Positions 17,748 to 26,116 are shown, numbered from the stretch's first letter. The stretch is 64,000 bases of DNA from Colwellia psychrerythraea (GCF_000764185.1 NZ_JQEC01000002.1:310001-374000), one strand, 5' to 3'. Numbers and translations are program-made. Notes: generated by a model from the sequence alone, not told the origin.

Positions 17748-18581
17748 ATGAGCTATATTGGACGAAAGTTACGCGAGCGCCGCTTGTTATTTCAAGGGTT
17801 AAATTCAGGGTTAATAGTGCCTATTGACCATGGTTTAACTATGGGGCCGATAAAAGGGATTAATAACTTTAATGATATTGAACGATGGATTAACAATGAA
17901 AATGTTAGTGCAATAATAGTTCATAAAGGCATGCTTGAATCATTAGTCGTAAATAATGTAATTAAGGGAAATGCCGGAGTTATTGTTCAATTAAATGGAA
18001 TGCTAGCTATTTCAAAAACAGCAGATACCAAAGAACTCGTTACTAGTATTGAGGCGGCAATCAGATTGGGAGCTGATGCAGTTTCAATTCAAGTTAACTT
18101 TACTAATAATAACTTTGCTCATAACTTAGACACTATTGGAAAAGTTGTCGATGAAGCCCATAAGTATGGCTTGCCAGTATTAACTATGTTGTACGACAAA
18201 GTGGATTGTGTAGATAGTACTGAAAAAAATGAGCGAATGCTAAAACTAGCAAACGCCGCGGTCGAACTTGGTGTTGATGCAATAAAAATAGCTATTCCTG
18301 AAAATAAATCACACATTAATAGCTTAATGTTAAATGGCTTGATTAAAGTTTTTTTTGCTGGAGGTGATATTATTGATGATCAAGAATTCATCGACAATAC
18401 TGAATTGGTTATGAAAGCTGGAGCGACAGGATTATGTGCAGGACGCAATATCTTTCAGCACAGTAATCCTAACTTAATCATTAATCAATTGGCAAAAAAA
18501 ATTCGAACTCATTCAATTGAATGCTTAGTGGATAGATCCATAAACGATTTAAGTCATAACTATGAAAAAAGTTATGAGTAA
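17748..18581 (+). CDS. DhnA-type class I aldolase (ADTH synthase-like), GriI-like
   Basis: A 277-residue TIM-barrel aldolase of the DhnA/2-amino-3,7-dideoxyheptulosonate synthase family. Landmarks are VPIDHGLTMGP (catalytic Asp region), LTMLYDK (Tyr) and VDAIKIAIP (Schiff-base Lys), in the order known from archaeal ADTH synthase, plus the phosphate-binding end AGATGLCAGRNIFQ. ATG 17748 is chosen over TTG 17742 because AAAGG lies seven bases upstream. GriI joins aspartate semialdehyde to dihydroxyacetone phosphate. The adjacent DHQ-synthase-II homologue would then cyclise the product. The two genes are 21 bases apart and a strong terminator follows. Confidence 0.85.
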   Translation: MSYIGRKLRERRLLFQGLNSGLIVPIDHGLTMGPIKGINNFNDIERWINNENVSAIIVHKGMLESLVVNNVIKGNAGVIVQLNGMLAISKTADTKELVTSIEAAIRLGADAVSIQVNFTNNNFAHNLDTIGKVVDEAHKYGLPVLTMLYDKVDCVDSTEKNERMLKLANAAVELGVDAIKIAIPENKSHINSLMLNGLIKVFFAGGDIIDDQEFIDNTELVMKAGATGLCAGRNIFQHSNPNLIINQLAKKIRTHSIECLVDRSINDLSHNYEKSYE

Positions 18582-18637
18582 TAACATTATTCATATCACG
18601 CAGTACAGATAACACATATTTATGTGCCAAAAATAAT

Positions 18638-18680
18638 AAAATACCCTAGCATAAGGCTCATTTTATCTAGGGTATTTTAT
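18638..18680. terminator. Strong intrinsic terminator after the aldolase gene
   Basis: AAAATACCCTAG (18638-18649) and CTAGGGTATTTT (18667-18678) form a perfect 12-base stem with A and T tracts on both sides. It separates the aldolase from the aspartokinase, which therefore should have its own promoter. Confidence 0.9.
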
Positions 18681-18753
18681 TCATCATGTCTCAATATTGT
18701 AGTGGCTATTAATTATGTTTTTACTTATTTAGTAGATGAAATAGAGAATAAAA

Positions 18754-20079
18754 ATGAACAGATCAGTACATAAATTTGGTGGATCTAGTTTAAGTACAGC
18801 CACACATTATCAGGCTGTAGCAAATATTATAACTTCTTATTGCCAATTTGGGGATATTATAGTTGTTTCTGCCGCAGGTAAAACAACAAATATGTTAGTT
18901 AAACTGTGGCAATATTATAAAGATGCTGATAATCAAGGAGTCATTAGCACCATAACGCAATTAAAAGACTTTCAAACAAAATTGATTGAAGAACTTTTGG
19001 AGGGTAAAGTAGAAAAGCCTGAAATACATACTATTAATGAGGACTTTAGTGTTATTTTGAAGCTAATAGCAGAAAAAAATTTAAAAGAGAAATGCTTATT
19101 AGCTTATGGCGAAGTGTGGTCAGCAAGGCTGCTATCACAATATTTAAATCATTTATCCTATCACGCTATAGCATTTGATGCCCGAGATCTCTTGTTAGTA
19201 AATGATGGCAAATTAGCACACCCAGAAAACAAAATTAACTTAAAAAAATTGAACGATTCACAACTTAATGTAGTGACTGGATTTATTGCCCAAGATACTG
19301 AAGGTTATACCACTACCCTTGGGCGGAATGGTAGTGATTATAGTGCGACTTTAATTGCCCGCTATTGTGATGCCAGTAGTGTCACAATATGGAAGGATAC
19401 TAAAGGCATATACAGTGCGGATCCTCATGATGTTGAACACGCTCTTCAATATCTTAGTGTGTGTCGAGAACAAATAAGTTTACTCACTAAACTCGGTAGC
19501 CCTATCCTCCATACTAAAACCCTAGAAGCACTTGAAGGGACTGATATAAAAATAATTATGCGTAGTAGCTTTGAAAATGATGCTTGCTTCACTAAGATAG
19601 AGAGCCCAACAACTATTAATCAAAAGTGTTTTATAACTAGCCTACATAAACAAAGTTTAATTGAGATCAATCATCTGTCTGACACAGATGTCCTTAAATT
19701 AAAGCAGCTAACTCAATGTGATTTTCATACTTTTAAAATTAAGTACCCAAACGGTTTAGCTTATCAATTTTACCTGATAGTTCCAGTTAATTTAACTCAC
19801 AGCGTACTCCATTACTTTTCTGGAAGAGCAAATTTACTTGCGTCTAGCCTCTTTGGGCTAGGTATCATAGGACCGAGGGGCAGGGTTTCAAGTTTAACTA
19901 AGCAAGCCGTGGTTTTATTGAAAAAAATTAATATCAATATACGATTTTCTAATTTTCAATATCAGGGTATTTATGGGGGATACGGCATGATTTTGAGCAA
20001 CGAAGTCATGGCAGCGGAGACTCTTTCTAGGTTACATGATGCATTATTTCTTGAACATAAGGCCGTGATAACTAGTTAG
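18754..20079 (+). CDS. Aspartokinase, MetL-like and lacking the homoserine dehydrogenase domain
   Basis: The protein (441 aa) phosphorylates aspartate, the first step toward aspartate semialdehyde. KFGGSS at residues 7-12, TTLGRNGSDYSATL, TIWKDTKGIYSADP and SPILHTKTLEAL are aspartokinase signatures. The wording matches E. coli MetL (AK-HSD II) more closely than LysC or ThrA. The regulatory-type domain runs to LHDALFLEHKAVITS and stops where MetL would continue into homoserine dehydrogenase. MetL-type kinase activity is not feedback-inhibited by lysine or threonine, so this copy could supply precursor freely. Such dedicated aspartokinases occur in known aminohydroxybenzoate clusters. No aspartate semialdehyde dehydrogenase is seen here and the housekeeping copy would be needed. 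Confidence 0.85.
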   Translation: MNRSVHKFGGSSLSTATHYQAVANIITSYCQFGDIIVVSAAGKTTNMLVKLWQYYKDADNQGVISTITQLKDFQTKLIEELLEGKVEKPEIHTINEDFSVILKLIAEKNLKEKCLLAYGEVWSARLLSQYLNHLSYHAIAFDARDLLLVNDGKLAHPENKINLKKLNDSQLNVVTGFIAQDTEGYTTTLGRNGSDYSATLIARYCDASSVTIWKDTKGIYSADPHDVEHALQYLSVCREQISLLTKLGSPILHTKTLEALEGTDIKIIMRSSFENDACFTKIESPTTINQKCFITSLHKQSLIEINHLSDTDVLKLKQLTQCDFHTFKIKYPNGLAYQFYLIVPVNLTHSVLHYFSGRANLLASSLFGLGIIGPRGRVSSLTKQAVVLLKKININIRFSNFQYQGIYGGYGMILSNEVMAAETLSRLHDALFLEHKAVITS

Positions 20080-20100
20080 AGCAAGGAATAAAATGTTAAG

Positions 20101-20130
20101 TACTACGCTAAAATTCACTTTAGCGTAGTA
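20101..20130. terminator. Bidirectional terminator between aspartokinase and lysR genes
   Basis: TACTACGCTAAA (20101-20112) and TTTAGCGTAGTA (20119-20130) form a perfect 12-base stem with a six-base loop between the two convergent genes. Confidence 0.85.
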
Positions 20131-20143
20131 CATCTTAAATATA

Positions 20144-21046
20144 TTAAGACACTTGTTTTTTCTTTAAATATAGCGCGGTTAGTTCGATTAAGGTATCGAC
20201 TAATTTATTGATGCCAGGACCAGTCTGTTCAGGATTTTTTAAAACTATGTAGCTTTGAACATAACGTGCTCCTCCATTTTTTAAAGAGATGGCCTTTAAA
20301 GAGCCATTTTCTATATGCTTATCAATTCGCGTCAGGGGTAACCAGGCAAAACCTAAACCTTGACTGACATGCTCGATCGCAATATGCATATGGTTCACAG
20401 ACCAGCGTTTTTCAGCCCCTAACCAGCCCGCGTCTCTTCTTTCTCTACCGGAGTCCATGGTAACAATTTGTCTCTCTTTTATTAATTCATTTAGTAAAAT
20501 ACATTTGTCAGATTTATGTAATGAATGATTTGGATGGGCTACGGGTTGAAATTCAACATTAAGTAGAGGTTTACCTAAAAAACCAGGAGGGACATTATCC
20601 ATAATAGCAATATCGACTGATCCATCTATGAGTAGATCTCTCGTACCGGATAATACCGTTTCACTGTATTCAATCCGAGTGCTGGGTGATATATCTGCTA
20701 GTCCAGTTAATGCTTCAGTTATAATGATAGTGGGAAATATCGCATCAACGACGATTTTTATTTTAGCCTCCCAGCCTTGTAATAAATTTGTGGCGGTTTG
20801 CTCTAATTCATTCGCTTCTTTCAAAAGTGTTTTTGAGCTACGAAATAATGCCGCCCCTTCCTCTGTTAACACCGCTTTTCTGCCCTTAATAACCAATACA
20901 CGAACGCCTAACTGCTCTTGAAGCTTTTGTATACCATAAGTGATAGAGGATTGACTTTTAAATAATTTATTGGCTGCCTGAGCATAACTTCCTTCATTGA
21001 TTACAGCGTGAAACATTTGCCATTGATCTAATGTTACTTTTGGCAT
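20144..21046 (-). CDS. LysR-family transcriptional regulator
   Basis: A 300-residue LTTR. The start at 21046 is chosen for AAGGAAAG upstream and for the canonical N-terminus (MPKVTLDQWQMFHAVI). The helix-turn-helix is SYAQAANKLFKSQSSITYGIQKLQEQLG at about residues 20-47, followed by the linker helix and a periplasmic-binding-like effector domain. It is divergent from the azoreductase gene, which is the classical LTTR arrangement, and sits in the middle of the locus. The likely effector is a pathway intermediate or a quinone. Confidence 0.9.
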   Translation of the reverse strand: MPKVTLDQWQMFHAVINEGSYAQAANKLFKSQSSITYGIQKLQEQLGVRVLVIKGRKAVLTEEGAALFRSSKTLLKEANELEQTATNLLQGWEAKIKIVVDAIFPTIIITEALTGLADISPSTRIEYSETVLSGTRDLLIDGSVDIAIMDNVPPGFLGKPLLNVEFQPVAHPNHSLHKSDKCILLNELIKERQIVTMDSGRERRDAGWLGAEKRWSVNHMHIAIEHVSQGLGFAWLPLTRIDKHIENGSLKAISLKNGGARYVQSYIVLKNPEQTGPGINKLVDTLIELTALYLKKKQVS

Positions 21047-21118
21047 ATTTACTTTCCTTAATAAATAATACATCAAATTTACTGATTGTTATTATCAATA
21101 AAGATGACTTTTTTATGA

Positions 21119-21175
21119 TTGTAACAAATGTAAACTGTTGTCATGAAGATTATTAACATTAAATTATTGTTACAA
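21119..21175. promoter_or_regulatory. Pair of TTGTWACAA dyads in the lysR-azoreductase intergenic region
   Basis: TTGTAACAA (21119-21127) and TTGTTACAA (21167-21175) are two small palindromes 48 bases apart in the divergent region. The second lies immediately before the azoreductase ribosome binding site. Their placement suits autoregulation by the LysR protein, though LTTR sites (T-N11-A) are too loose to be sure. Confidence 0.4.
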
Positions 21176-21186
21176 AGGAATATAAA

Positions 21187-21795
21187 ATGAAAAAAGTACT
21201 AGTCATTAAAAGCTCTATTTTTTCTAATCAAGGTCAATCGTCTAAATTGGTAGATCATACTGTTAGTTCTTTAAAAAAGCGGTTTGGTGACATTGAACTG
21301 ATAGAGCGAGACTTGTCTGTTATGCCTATTGAGCATTTAACAGCTCAAACAGTTACTGCGTTTATGGCTGAAGATAGTGCCGATTTGTCGATTGAGCAAC
21401 AGCAAGAAGTAGAGTTATCAAATACGTTGATTAACGAACTTAAATCAGTTGATTATATTGTACTTGGGGTTCCTATGTACAATTTTACTATACCTTCAAC
21501 ACTCAAGTCTTGGATTGATTATGTATTGAGAGTGGGATTGACGTTCAATTATACAGACACTGGACCAGTTGGCATGGTGAATAATGTTAAACAGGTCACT
21601 ATTGCGACAACGCGCGGCGGTCTTTACCAAGGGACACCAAAAGATACCCAAACAAATTACTTAATTGATACCTTGAATTTTATAGGTATCAACAACATAG
21701 ATTTTGCTTACGCAGAAGAACTTGCCATGAAAGACGTGGATGAAATATTACGTCAATCCTTCAAGAGAATAGATAGCCTCATAGAGGTCGTTTAA
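21187..21795 (+). CDS. azoR: FMN-dependent NADH:quinone reductase/azoreductase
   Basis: A 202-residue flavodoxin-like protein of the AzoR family. KSSIFSNQGQSSKLVD at the N-terminus is the FMN phosphate loop, GVPMYNFTIPSTLKSWIDYVLR is the family signature, and TTRGGLYQGTP follows. AzoR enzymes reduce quinones and azo compounds by two-electron transfer. AAAGGAA precedes the ATG. Divergence from the LysR gene suggests induction by quinone-type compounds; here it could protect against, or process, the locus product. Confidence 0.9.
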   Translation: MKKVLVIKSSIFSNQGQSSKLVDHTVSSLKKRFGDIELIERDLSVMPIEHLTAQTVTAFMAEDSADLSIEQQQEVELSNTLINELKSVDYIVLGVPMYNFTIPSTLKSWIDYVLRVGLTFNYTDTGPVGMVNNVKQVTIATTRGGLYQGTPKDTQTNYLIDTLNFIGINNIDFAYAEELAMKDVDEILRQSFKRIDSLIEVV

Positions 21796-21905
21796 TGACC
21801 TGTAAATAACATTTGTGTAGCTTCGATAATCTCTGAAAAGTAAAACTCGATAGCAGTAATATCACAAAAAAGACCTGTAATGTTTAATTTATACTAACTT
21901 AGGCT

Positions 21906-21935
21906 GTTATATAGCAACCTAAGTTATATAGCAAC
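21906..21935. repeat. Tandem 13-bp direct repeats upstream of the flavin monooxygenase gene
   Basis: GTTATATAGCAAC occurs at 21906-21918 and 21923-21935 (17-base period). A dyad TAACTTAGG/CCTAAGTTA (21895-21903 and 21918-21926) overlaps it. The array ends 43 bases before the ATG of the next gene, so it may be an operator or part of a leader hairpin. Confidence 0.5.
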
Positions 21936-21978
21936 TTACTGATTAATAAATAACTATAAAAGATATAAGTTGATTTAC

Positions 21979-23217
21979 ATGAAAATACTCATAATTGGAG
22001 CAGGCATAAGTGGCCTAACACTGGCACTGCGATTGCATAAAGTAGGTATCGATGTTGAAATATTTGAATCAGTAAAAAAGATTAAACCATTAGGCGCAGG
22101 CATTAACCTCTTACCACATGCTGTAAGAGAGTTAGCTGCAATAGATATTACGGATGATTTAATTAAGGGGGGAGTTGAAACGTCACATTACAATTTTTAT
22201 ACGCCGCAAGGGAGACAAATTCTATCTGATGTTAGAGGTCGCAATGCGGGTTATGATTGGCCTCAGCTGTCTATTCATCGTGGCTTAGTTCAGATGGTGT
22301 TACTTGACAAAGTAAAACAAGTGATTGGCGCGGATAAAATTCATTACTCACACCACCTAAAAAAATATGAACAAACTGCTTCTTTGGTAACAATACATTG
22401 TGGTGACAAAGATAGCGTAGATAACTTTAAATGTTATCAAGGTGATGCGATGATCGCCTGTGATGGAATTCATTCCGTTGTCCGAAAAAAAATGTATCCC
22501 CAAGGAGATGAATTAAAGTACTCGGGTATCACCATGTACCGTGGAATGACATATATGAAGCCATATCTCGATGGTAAAACCATGCTTTCATTCGGGCACT
22601 GGGATCTCAAATTAATCGTATACCCTATTGATACTAAATCAGAAAAACCTCTTGTTAACTGGGTTGCAGAAGTTCGTGGCAAGAAGATGATTGATAAGGC
22701 TGACTGGAACAAAGAGGCTAAGGCAGAAGACTTCATAGATGATTACAGTGATTGGGATATAGATTTCCTTGACCATAATGCGCTTTTTAAAAATGCTGAA
22801 AAAATCATGGAATTCCCAATGGTTGACCGTGATGCTCTACCTAGTTGGAGTGATAACCGTATTACCTTATTAGGAGATGCCGCGCATCCAATGTACCCCA
22901 TTGGATCAAATGGGGCCTGCCAAGCCATTTTAGATGTAACTGCCATTGTTAAACATTTAGATATAAACAGAGATAATATTGCCAAAGCTTTTAAAGATTA
23001 TGAGCAAGAAAGAATTCAGCCTACCTCGGCTGTTGTTGCTAGTAATCGTAATTTAGGGCCTGAATATATTTTAGAAATGGTTCGTCAAAAATGTGGAACA
23101 GATAATGACAATAAATGCACATGTGGGGATAAAGCACCGCAAGGGTATTGCATTAGTCAGGATGAACTTCGAGACTCCTTTGAATCGTATAAGGTGGTTT
23201 CTGGTTTTACAAAATAA
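21979..23217 (+). CDS. PhzS-like FAD-dependent aromatic monooxygenase
   Basis: A 412-residue class A flavoprotein monooxygenase. It shows the GAGISG dinucleotide motif (residues 7-12), ESVKKIKPLGAGINLLPHAVREL, the DG motif in ACDGIHSVVR, and GDAAHPMYPIGSNGACQAI near residue 300. The N-terminal wording is that of the PhzS/salicylate-hydroxylase-like group, several of which hydroxylate with loss of a ring carboxylate. ATG 21979 is used; a TTG nine bases upstream is possible. In this locus the plausible substrate is an aminohydroxybenzoate, giving an aminohydroquinone (inference). The C-terminus carries a Cys-rich stretch (KCTCGDKAPQGYC) that is unusual for the family. Confidence 0.85.
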   Translation: MKILIIGAGISGLTLALRLHKVGIDVEIFESVKKIKPLGAGINLLPHAVRELAAIDITDDLIKGGVETSHYNFYTPQGRQILSDVRGRNAGYDWPQLSIHRGLVQMVLLDKVKQVIGADKIHYSHHLKKYEQTASLVTIHCGDKDSVDNFKCYQGDAMIACDGIHSVVRKKMYPQGDELKYSGITMYRGMTYMKPYLDGKTMLSFGHWDLKLIVYPIDTKSEKPLVNWVAEVRGKKMIDKADWNKEAKAEDFIDDYSDWDIDFLDHNALFKNAEKIMEFPMVDRDALPSWSDNRITLLGDAAHPMYPIGSNGACQAILDVTAIVKHLDINRDNIAKAFKDYEQERIQPTSAVVASNRNLGPEYILEMVRQKCGTDNDNKCTCGDKAPQGYCISQDELRDSFESYKVVSGFTK

Positions 23218-23346
23218 AATGGACGACATTATAGGTCATAATGCGATTGATTTTAGTTACTTGTTGTATGCTACCAGAGAGCTTAGGGGTAGCTAACTAA
23301 ATTTAATCTTTACAAATCTAGTTAGTTTCGAATCAATAAGGTCCAT

Positions 23347-24069
23347 ATGATTACACATTATCCATATAAAAAATTAGGCTCAGCTAATCATGGCTGGTTG
23401 AAGTCAAACCATCATTTTAGTTTCTCTAATTACTATAATCCACGACGTATGGGGTTTGGCGCCTTACGAGTTATTAATGATGATATCATTAAGCCAGGTA
23501 GTGGCTTTGGTGCCCATCCCCACAGTAATATGGAGATTATTACATACATACGTTCGGGTGAAATAACTCATCAGGACAGTGAGGGAAACAAAGGTGTTGT
23601 TAAAGCGGGCGAAATCCAGGTTATGAGCGCTGGAAGTGGTATTGTCCACTCTGAATATAATCACAGCCATGTCCCCCTCACTCTTTATCAGATATGGATA
23701 GAAACGAGTATTCCTGAGATAAAACCCCGTTGGGAAAGTAAAAAGTTCCCAACTAAAGCAGTTGATAATAAGTTGTTCTTACTTGTTTCAGGTTTTCCTG
23801 ATGATAGAAAACACGCTGCATTTATTAATCAGGGGGTTAGAATTTTTGGTGGTCATTTACTTAAAGGAACTGATATTGAGCATGTAATAACTAATCAGGC
23901 TTACATTTTGGCATCAAATGGAGAATTTGAAATTAAATCGATGACTCCAAAACATAGCATTGTTATGGCTAAAGGTGATGGCGCAGAAGTGGTTAAAAGC
24001 GGGGTTATCACGTTAACAGCATTATCAGATTGTGAGATTGTATTAATAGATGTGCCAAAAAACTTTTGA
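23347..24069 (+). CDS. Pirin family protein
   Basis: A 240-residue bicupin of the pirin family. The metal site is visible in the N-terminal cupin: FGAHPHSNMEIITY, EITHQDSEGN and SGIVHSEYNH. Bacterial pirins such as YhhW can act as quercetin dioxygenases, and others are redox sensors. It is the next gene after the flavin monooxygenase (129-base gap). Together with the azoreductase and glutathionyl-hydroquinone-reductase-like gene it adds to a phenol/quinone-handling set. Confidence 0.9.
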   Translation: MITHYPYKKLGSANHGWLKSNHHFSFSNYYNPRRMGFGALRVINDDIIKPGSGFGAHPHSNMEIITYIRSGEITHQDSEGNKGVVKAGEIQVMSAGSGIVHSEYNHSHVPLTLYQIWIETSIPEIKPRWESKKFPTKAVDNKLFLLVSGFPDDRKHAAFINQGVRIFGGHLLKGTDIEHVITNQAYILASNGEFEIKSMTPKHSIVMAKGDGAEVVKSGVITLTALSDCEIVLIDVPKNF

Positions 24070-24159
24070 TCACACACACTAAGCCATTGATTAGTCTAAC
24101 ATAGTTAAAAGTATGATTTAGGTTAAATACTTATTTTACAGGATTAAATGCATTAAAAA

Positions 24160-25083
24160 ATGAATAAAGCTAAAAGTGAACAAGGGGACTTTCGTCGTGA
24201 TGTCAGTGTATTTAGAAACTGGATTACAGCAGACGGTTCAGCTGGACCCACCGGAGTATCTGGATTTAAGGCCGAAAAATATAGATATCATCTTTATGTT
24301 TCACTGGCTTGTCCTTGGGCACACAGAACATTAATTTTTAGGGTATTAAAACAACTTGAAGATTATATTGATATCACAGTTGTCGACTATTTGCTGCTAA
24401 AAAAAGGCTGGCAAATGACTGACTCACTTTATGGCTTTAACTATTTGAGTGAGTTATATTCTAAATCAGACTCTAATTATCAAGGACGCTATACGGTACC
24501 AATACTTTGGGATAAACAGACGCAGAAAATCGTCAGTAATGAGTCAGCAGATATTATTCGAATGTTTAACACCGCCTTTAATCAACTGACTAATAATCTA
24601 GATGATTATTACCCTAAGCATTTACAATGTGAAATAAATAAAATCAATACTAGGGTATACAAAGACATTAACGATGGTGTTTATCGTTCAGGGTTTGCAA
24701 CCACACAAAAAGCGTATGAAAGTGCCACTCTATATTTATTTGATGCTCTCAGTTGGGTTGAAACTATTTTATCTGAACGTAGGTATCTAACAGGAAACAC
24801 GATAACCGAAGCTGACTGGCGTTTATTTGCGACCTTAATCCGATTTGATGCGGTTTATCATTATCATTTTAAATGTAATAAACAAAAATTAGCAGATTAT
24901 CCGGCCATCATTGATTACGTACGCGAGCTTTACCAAGTTAAAGGTGTTGCGGAAACTGTCGATATGAAACATATAAAAAACCATTACTATATGAGCCATT
25001 TAGATATAAATCCAACGGGCATAGTACCTCTTGGGCCTGAACTAAATTTTATGCAGCCATATGGTCGAACATTAACAATGTAA
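24160..25083 (+). CDS. Glutathionyl-hydroquinone reductase-like glutathione transferase (YqjG/Xi class)
   Basis: A 307-residue member of the Xi-class GST group. LACPWAHRTLIFRVLK holds the catalytic Cys51, VPILWDKQTQKIVSNESADIIRM is the glutathione-binding TVPxL/ESxxI region, and LTGNTITEADWRLFATLIRFD is the C-terminal domain signature. These enzymes remove glutathione from glutathionyl-hydroquinones, recycling quinone-GSH adducts. Its presence in the locus is a strong hint that a reactive quinone is made or met. The start at 24160 is the first usable ATG; the AGGA site before it lies rather far upstream. Confidence 0.9.
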   Translation: MNKAKSEQGDFRRDVSVFRNWITADGSAGPTGVSGFKAEKYRYHLYVSLACPWAHRTLIFRVLKQLEDYIDITVVDYLLLKKGWQMTDSLYGFNYLSELYSKSDSNYQGRYTVPILWDKQTQKIVSNESADIIRMFNTAFNQLTNNLDDYYPKHLQCEINKINTRVYKDINDGVYRSGFATTQKAYESATLYLFDALSWVETILSERRYLTGNTITEADWRLFATLIRFDAVYHYHFKCNKQKLADYPAIIDYVRELYQVKGVAETVDMKHIKNHYYMSHLDINPTGIVPLGPELNFMQPYGRTLTM

Positions 25084-25424
25084 GTGGTACTCGTCACCCA
25101 ATACATTAATTGATGATCTGGACGAGTAATAAAAAGTAGGAATGCTCAGTCTTGCTTATAACCTACCCTATAGATTATACGGGCAATAATTGAATAAATT
25201 TTGTGTCATTCTTGATAAACGATAAAATTTAAAGTTAAATACTTATGGCTAGGCATCTATTTGATGACACTTGTTGCCATGATATCACTGAGGTGCTTGG
25301 TCAGCCATTTCATTTATGTAACCTGAACTTTAGTTAGTTTTAGCTGTTGAAATTCGTCGAGGTGTAATCAGTTAAGGGTGAGATGGACTTGGAAGGCCAC
25401 TTATTTAACCCCGCAGGAGCCAAA

Positions 25425-26102
25425 ATGGCAAAAGTTCGTAATAAAGTAATGATTCCCATTGGCAAAAATGATCTTCATCAAGCTGAATTTGTAAGCTTTA
25501 CAGATTTAAAAGATGATAAAGAGCATGTTGCACTGTTATTTAATAATGTCCTCGATAAGCATGAAGTACCTTTAGTTAGAGTACACTCTGAGTGCTTAAC
25601 AGGTGATATATTTCATTCAGCGCGTTGTGATTGTGGTAAACAATTGGATGAAGCTGTTGAAACAATGGCTAAAACTGGTGGTATTATTCTGTACTTACGT
25701 CAAGAAGGTCGTGGTATTGGTTTATACAATAAACTTGATGCATATCGTCTACAAAACTCTGGTATGGACACATTTGAAGCTAATAAAGCATTAGGCTTTG
25801 CTCATGATTTACGTGATTTTACCGTTGCAACTCAAATACTTACAACTCTTGGTATTAAAGAAATTGACTTACTGACAAATAACCCCGAAAAAGTAGCTTC
25901 GTTAACTCAGGCCGGAATTATAGTGAGGCAAGCAGTAGCAACAGGTATTTTCTCTAATAAGCACAATAATGACTATTTAGCCGCTAAAGTTTCTGTAGCC
26001 AAACATACCATTGCGCTAGAGGGTGACAGTGTTGGTGACGGCAAAGAGAATAAGAAAACTACAAAGGTTATCGATGATAAATCAAAAAAGTTGGCGAGTT
26101 AA
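25425..26102 (+). CDS. ribA: GTP cyclohydrolase II (RibA-type)
   Basis: The enzyme opens GTP to the pyrimidine precursor of riboflavin. [19 protein letters not shown] (zinc cysteines), [29 protein letters not shown] and LLTNNPEKV are all present. ATG 25425 has GGAG five bases upstream and matches the usual N-terminal length; ATG 25383 would add 14 residues and is also possible. After the catalytic core there is a Lys-rich tail of about 40 residues ([27 protein letters not shown]) that normal RibA lacks. No FMN riboswitch is seen upstream. The gene lies 300 bases after the GST gene; it may provide extra flavin for the FAD/FMN enzymes of the locus or be an independent housekeeping copy. Confidence 0.85.
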   Translation: MAKVRNKVMIPIGKNDLHQAEFVSFTDLKDDKEHVALLFNNVLDKHEVPLVRVHSECLTGDIFHSARCDCGKQLDEAVETMAKTGGIILYLRQEGRGIGLYNKLDAYRLQNSGMDTFEANKALGFAHDLRDFTVATQILTTLGIKEIDLLTNNPEKVASLTQAGIIVRQAVATGIFSNKHNNDYLAAKVSVAKHTIALEGDSVGDGKENKKTTKVIDDKSKKLAS

Positions 26103-26116
26103 ATCTCGCTATTTTT
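26094..26116 (+). terminator. Short terminator overlapping the ribA stop codon
   Basis: GCGAG (26094-26098) and CTCGC (26105-26109) form a five-pair stem, followed by TATTTTT. It closes the transcription unit at the right edge of the locus. Confidence 0.5.

Noticed and set aside
16422..18581. Archaeal-type shikimate entry (ADTH synthase plus DHQ synthase II) for aromatic amino acids
   Set aside because: Possible by family, but gammaproteobacteria normally use AroG/AroB, and the linkage to aspartokinase and tailoring genes favours an aminohydroxybenzoate pathway. Kept only as the alternative.
23093..23296. 67-residue frame overlapping the end of the monooxygenase gene
   Set aside because: It is an alternative frame of the real gene for most of its length and has no binding site.
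25084..25382. FMN riboswitch upstream of ribA
   Set aside because: The conserved FMN-aptamer blocks (such as the AGGGTGAAATTCCC-type core) are absent.
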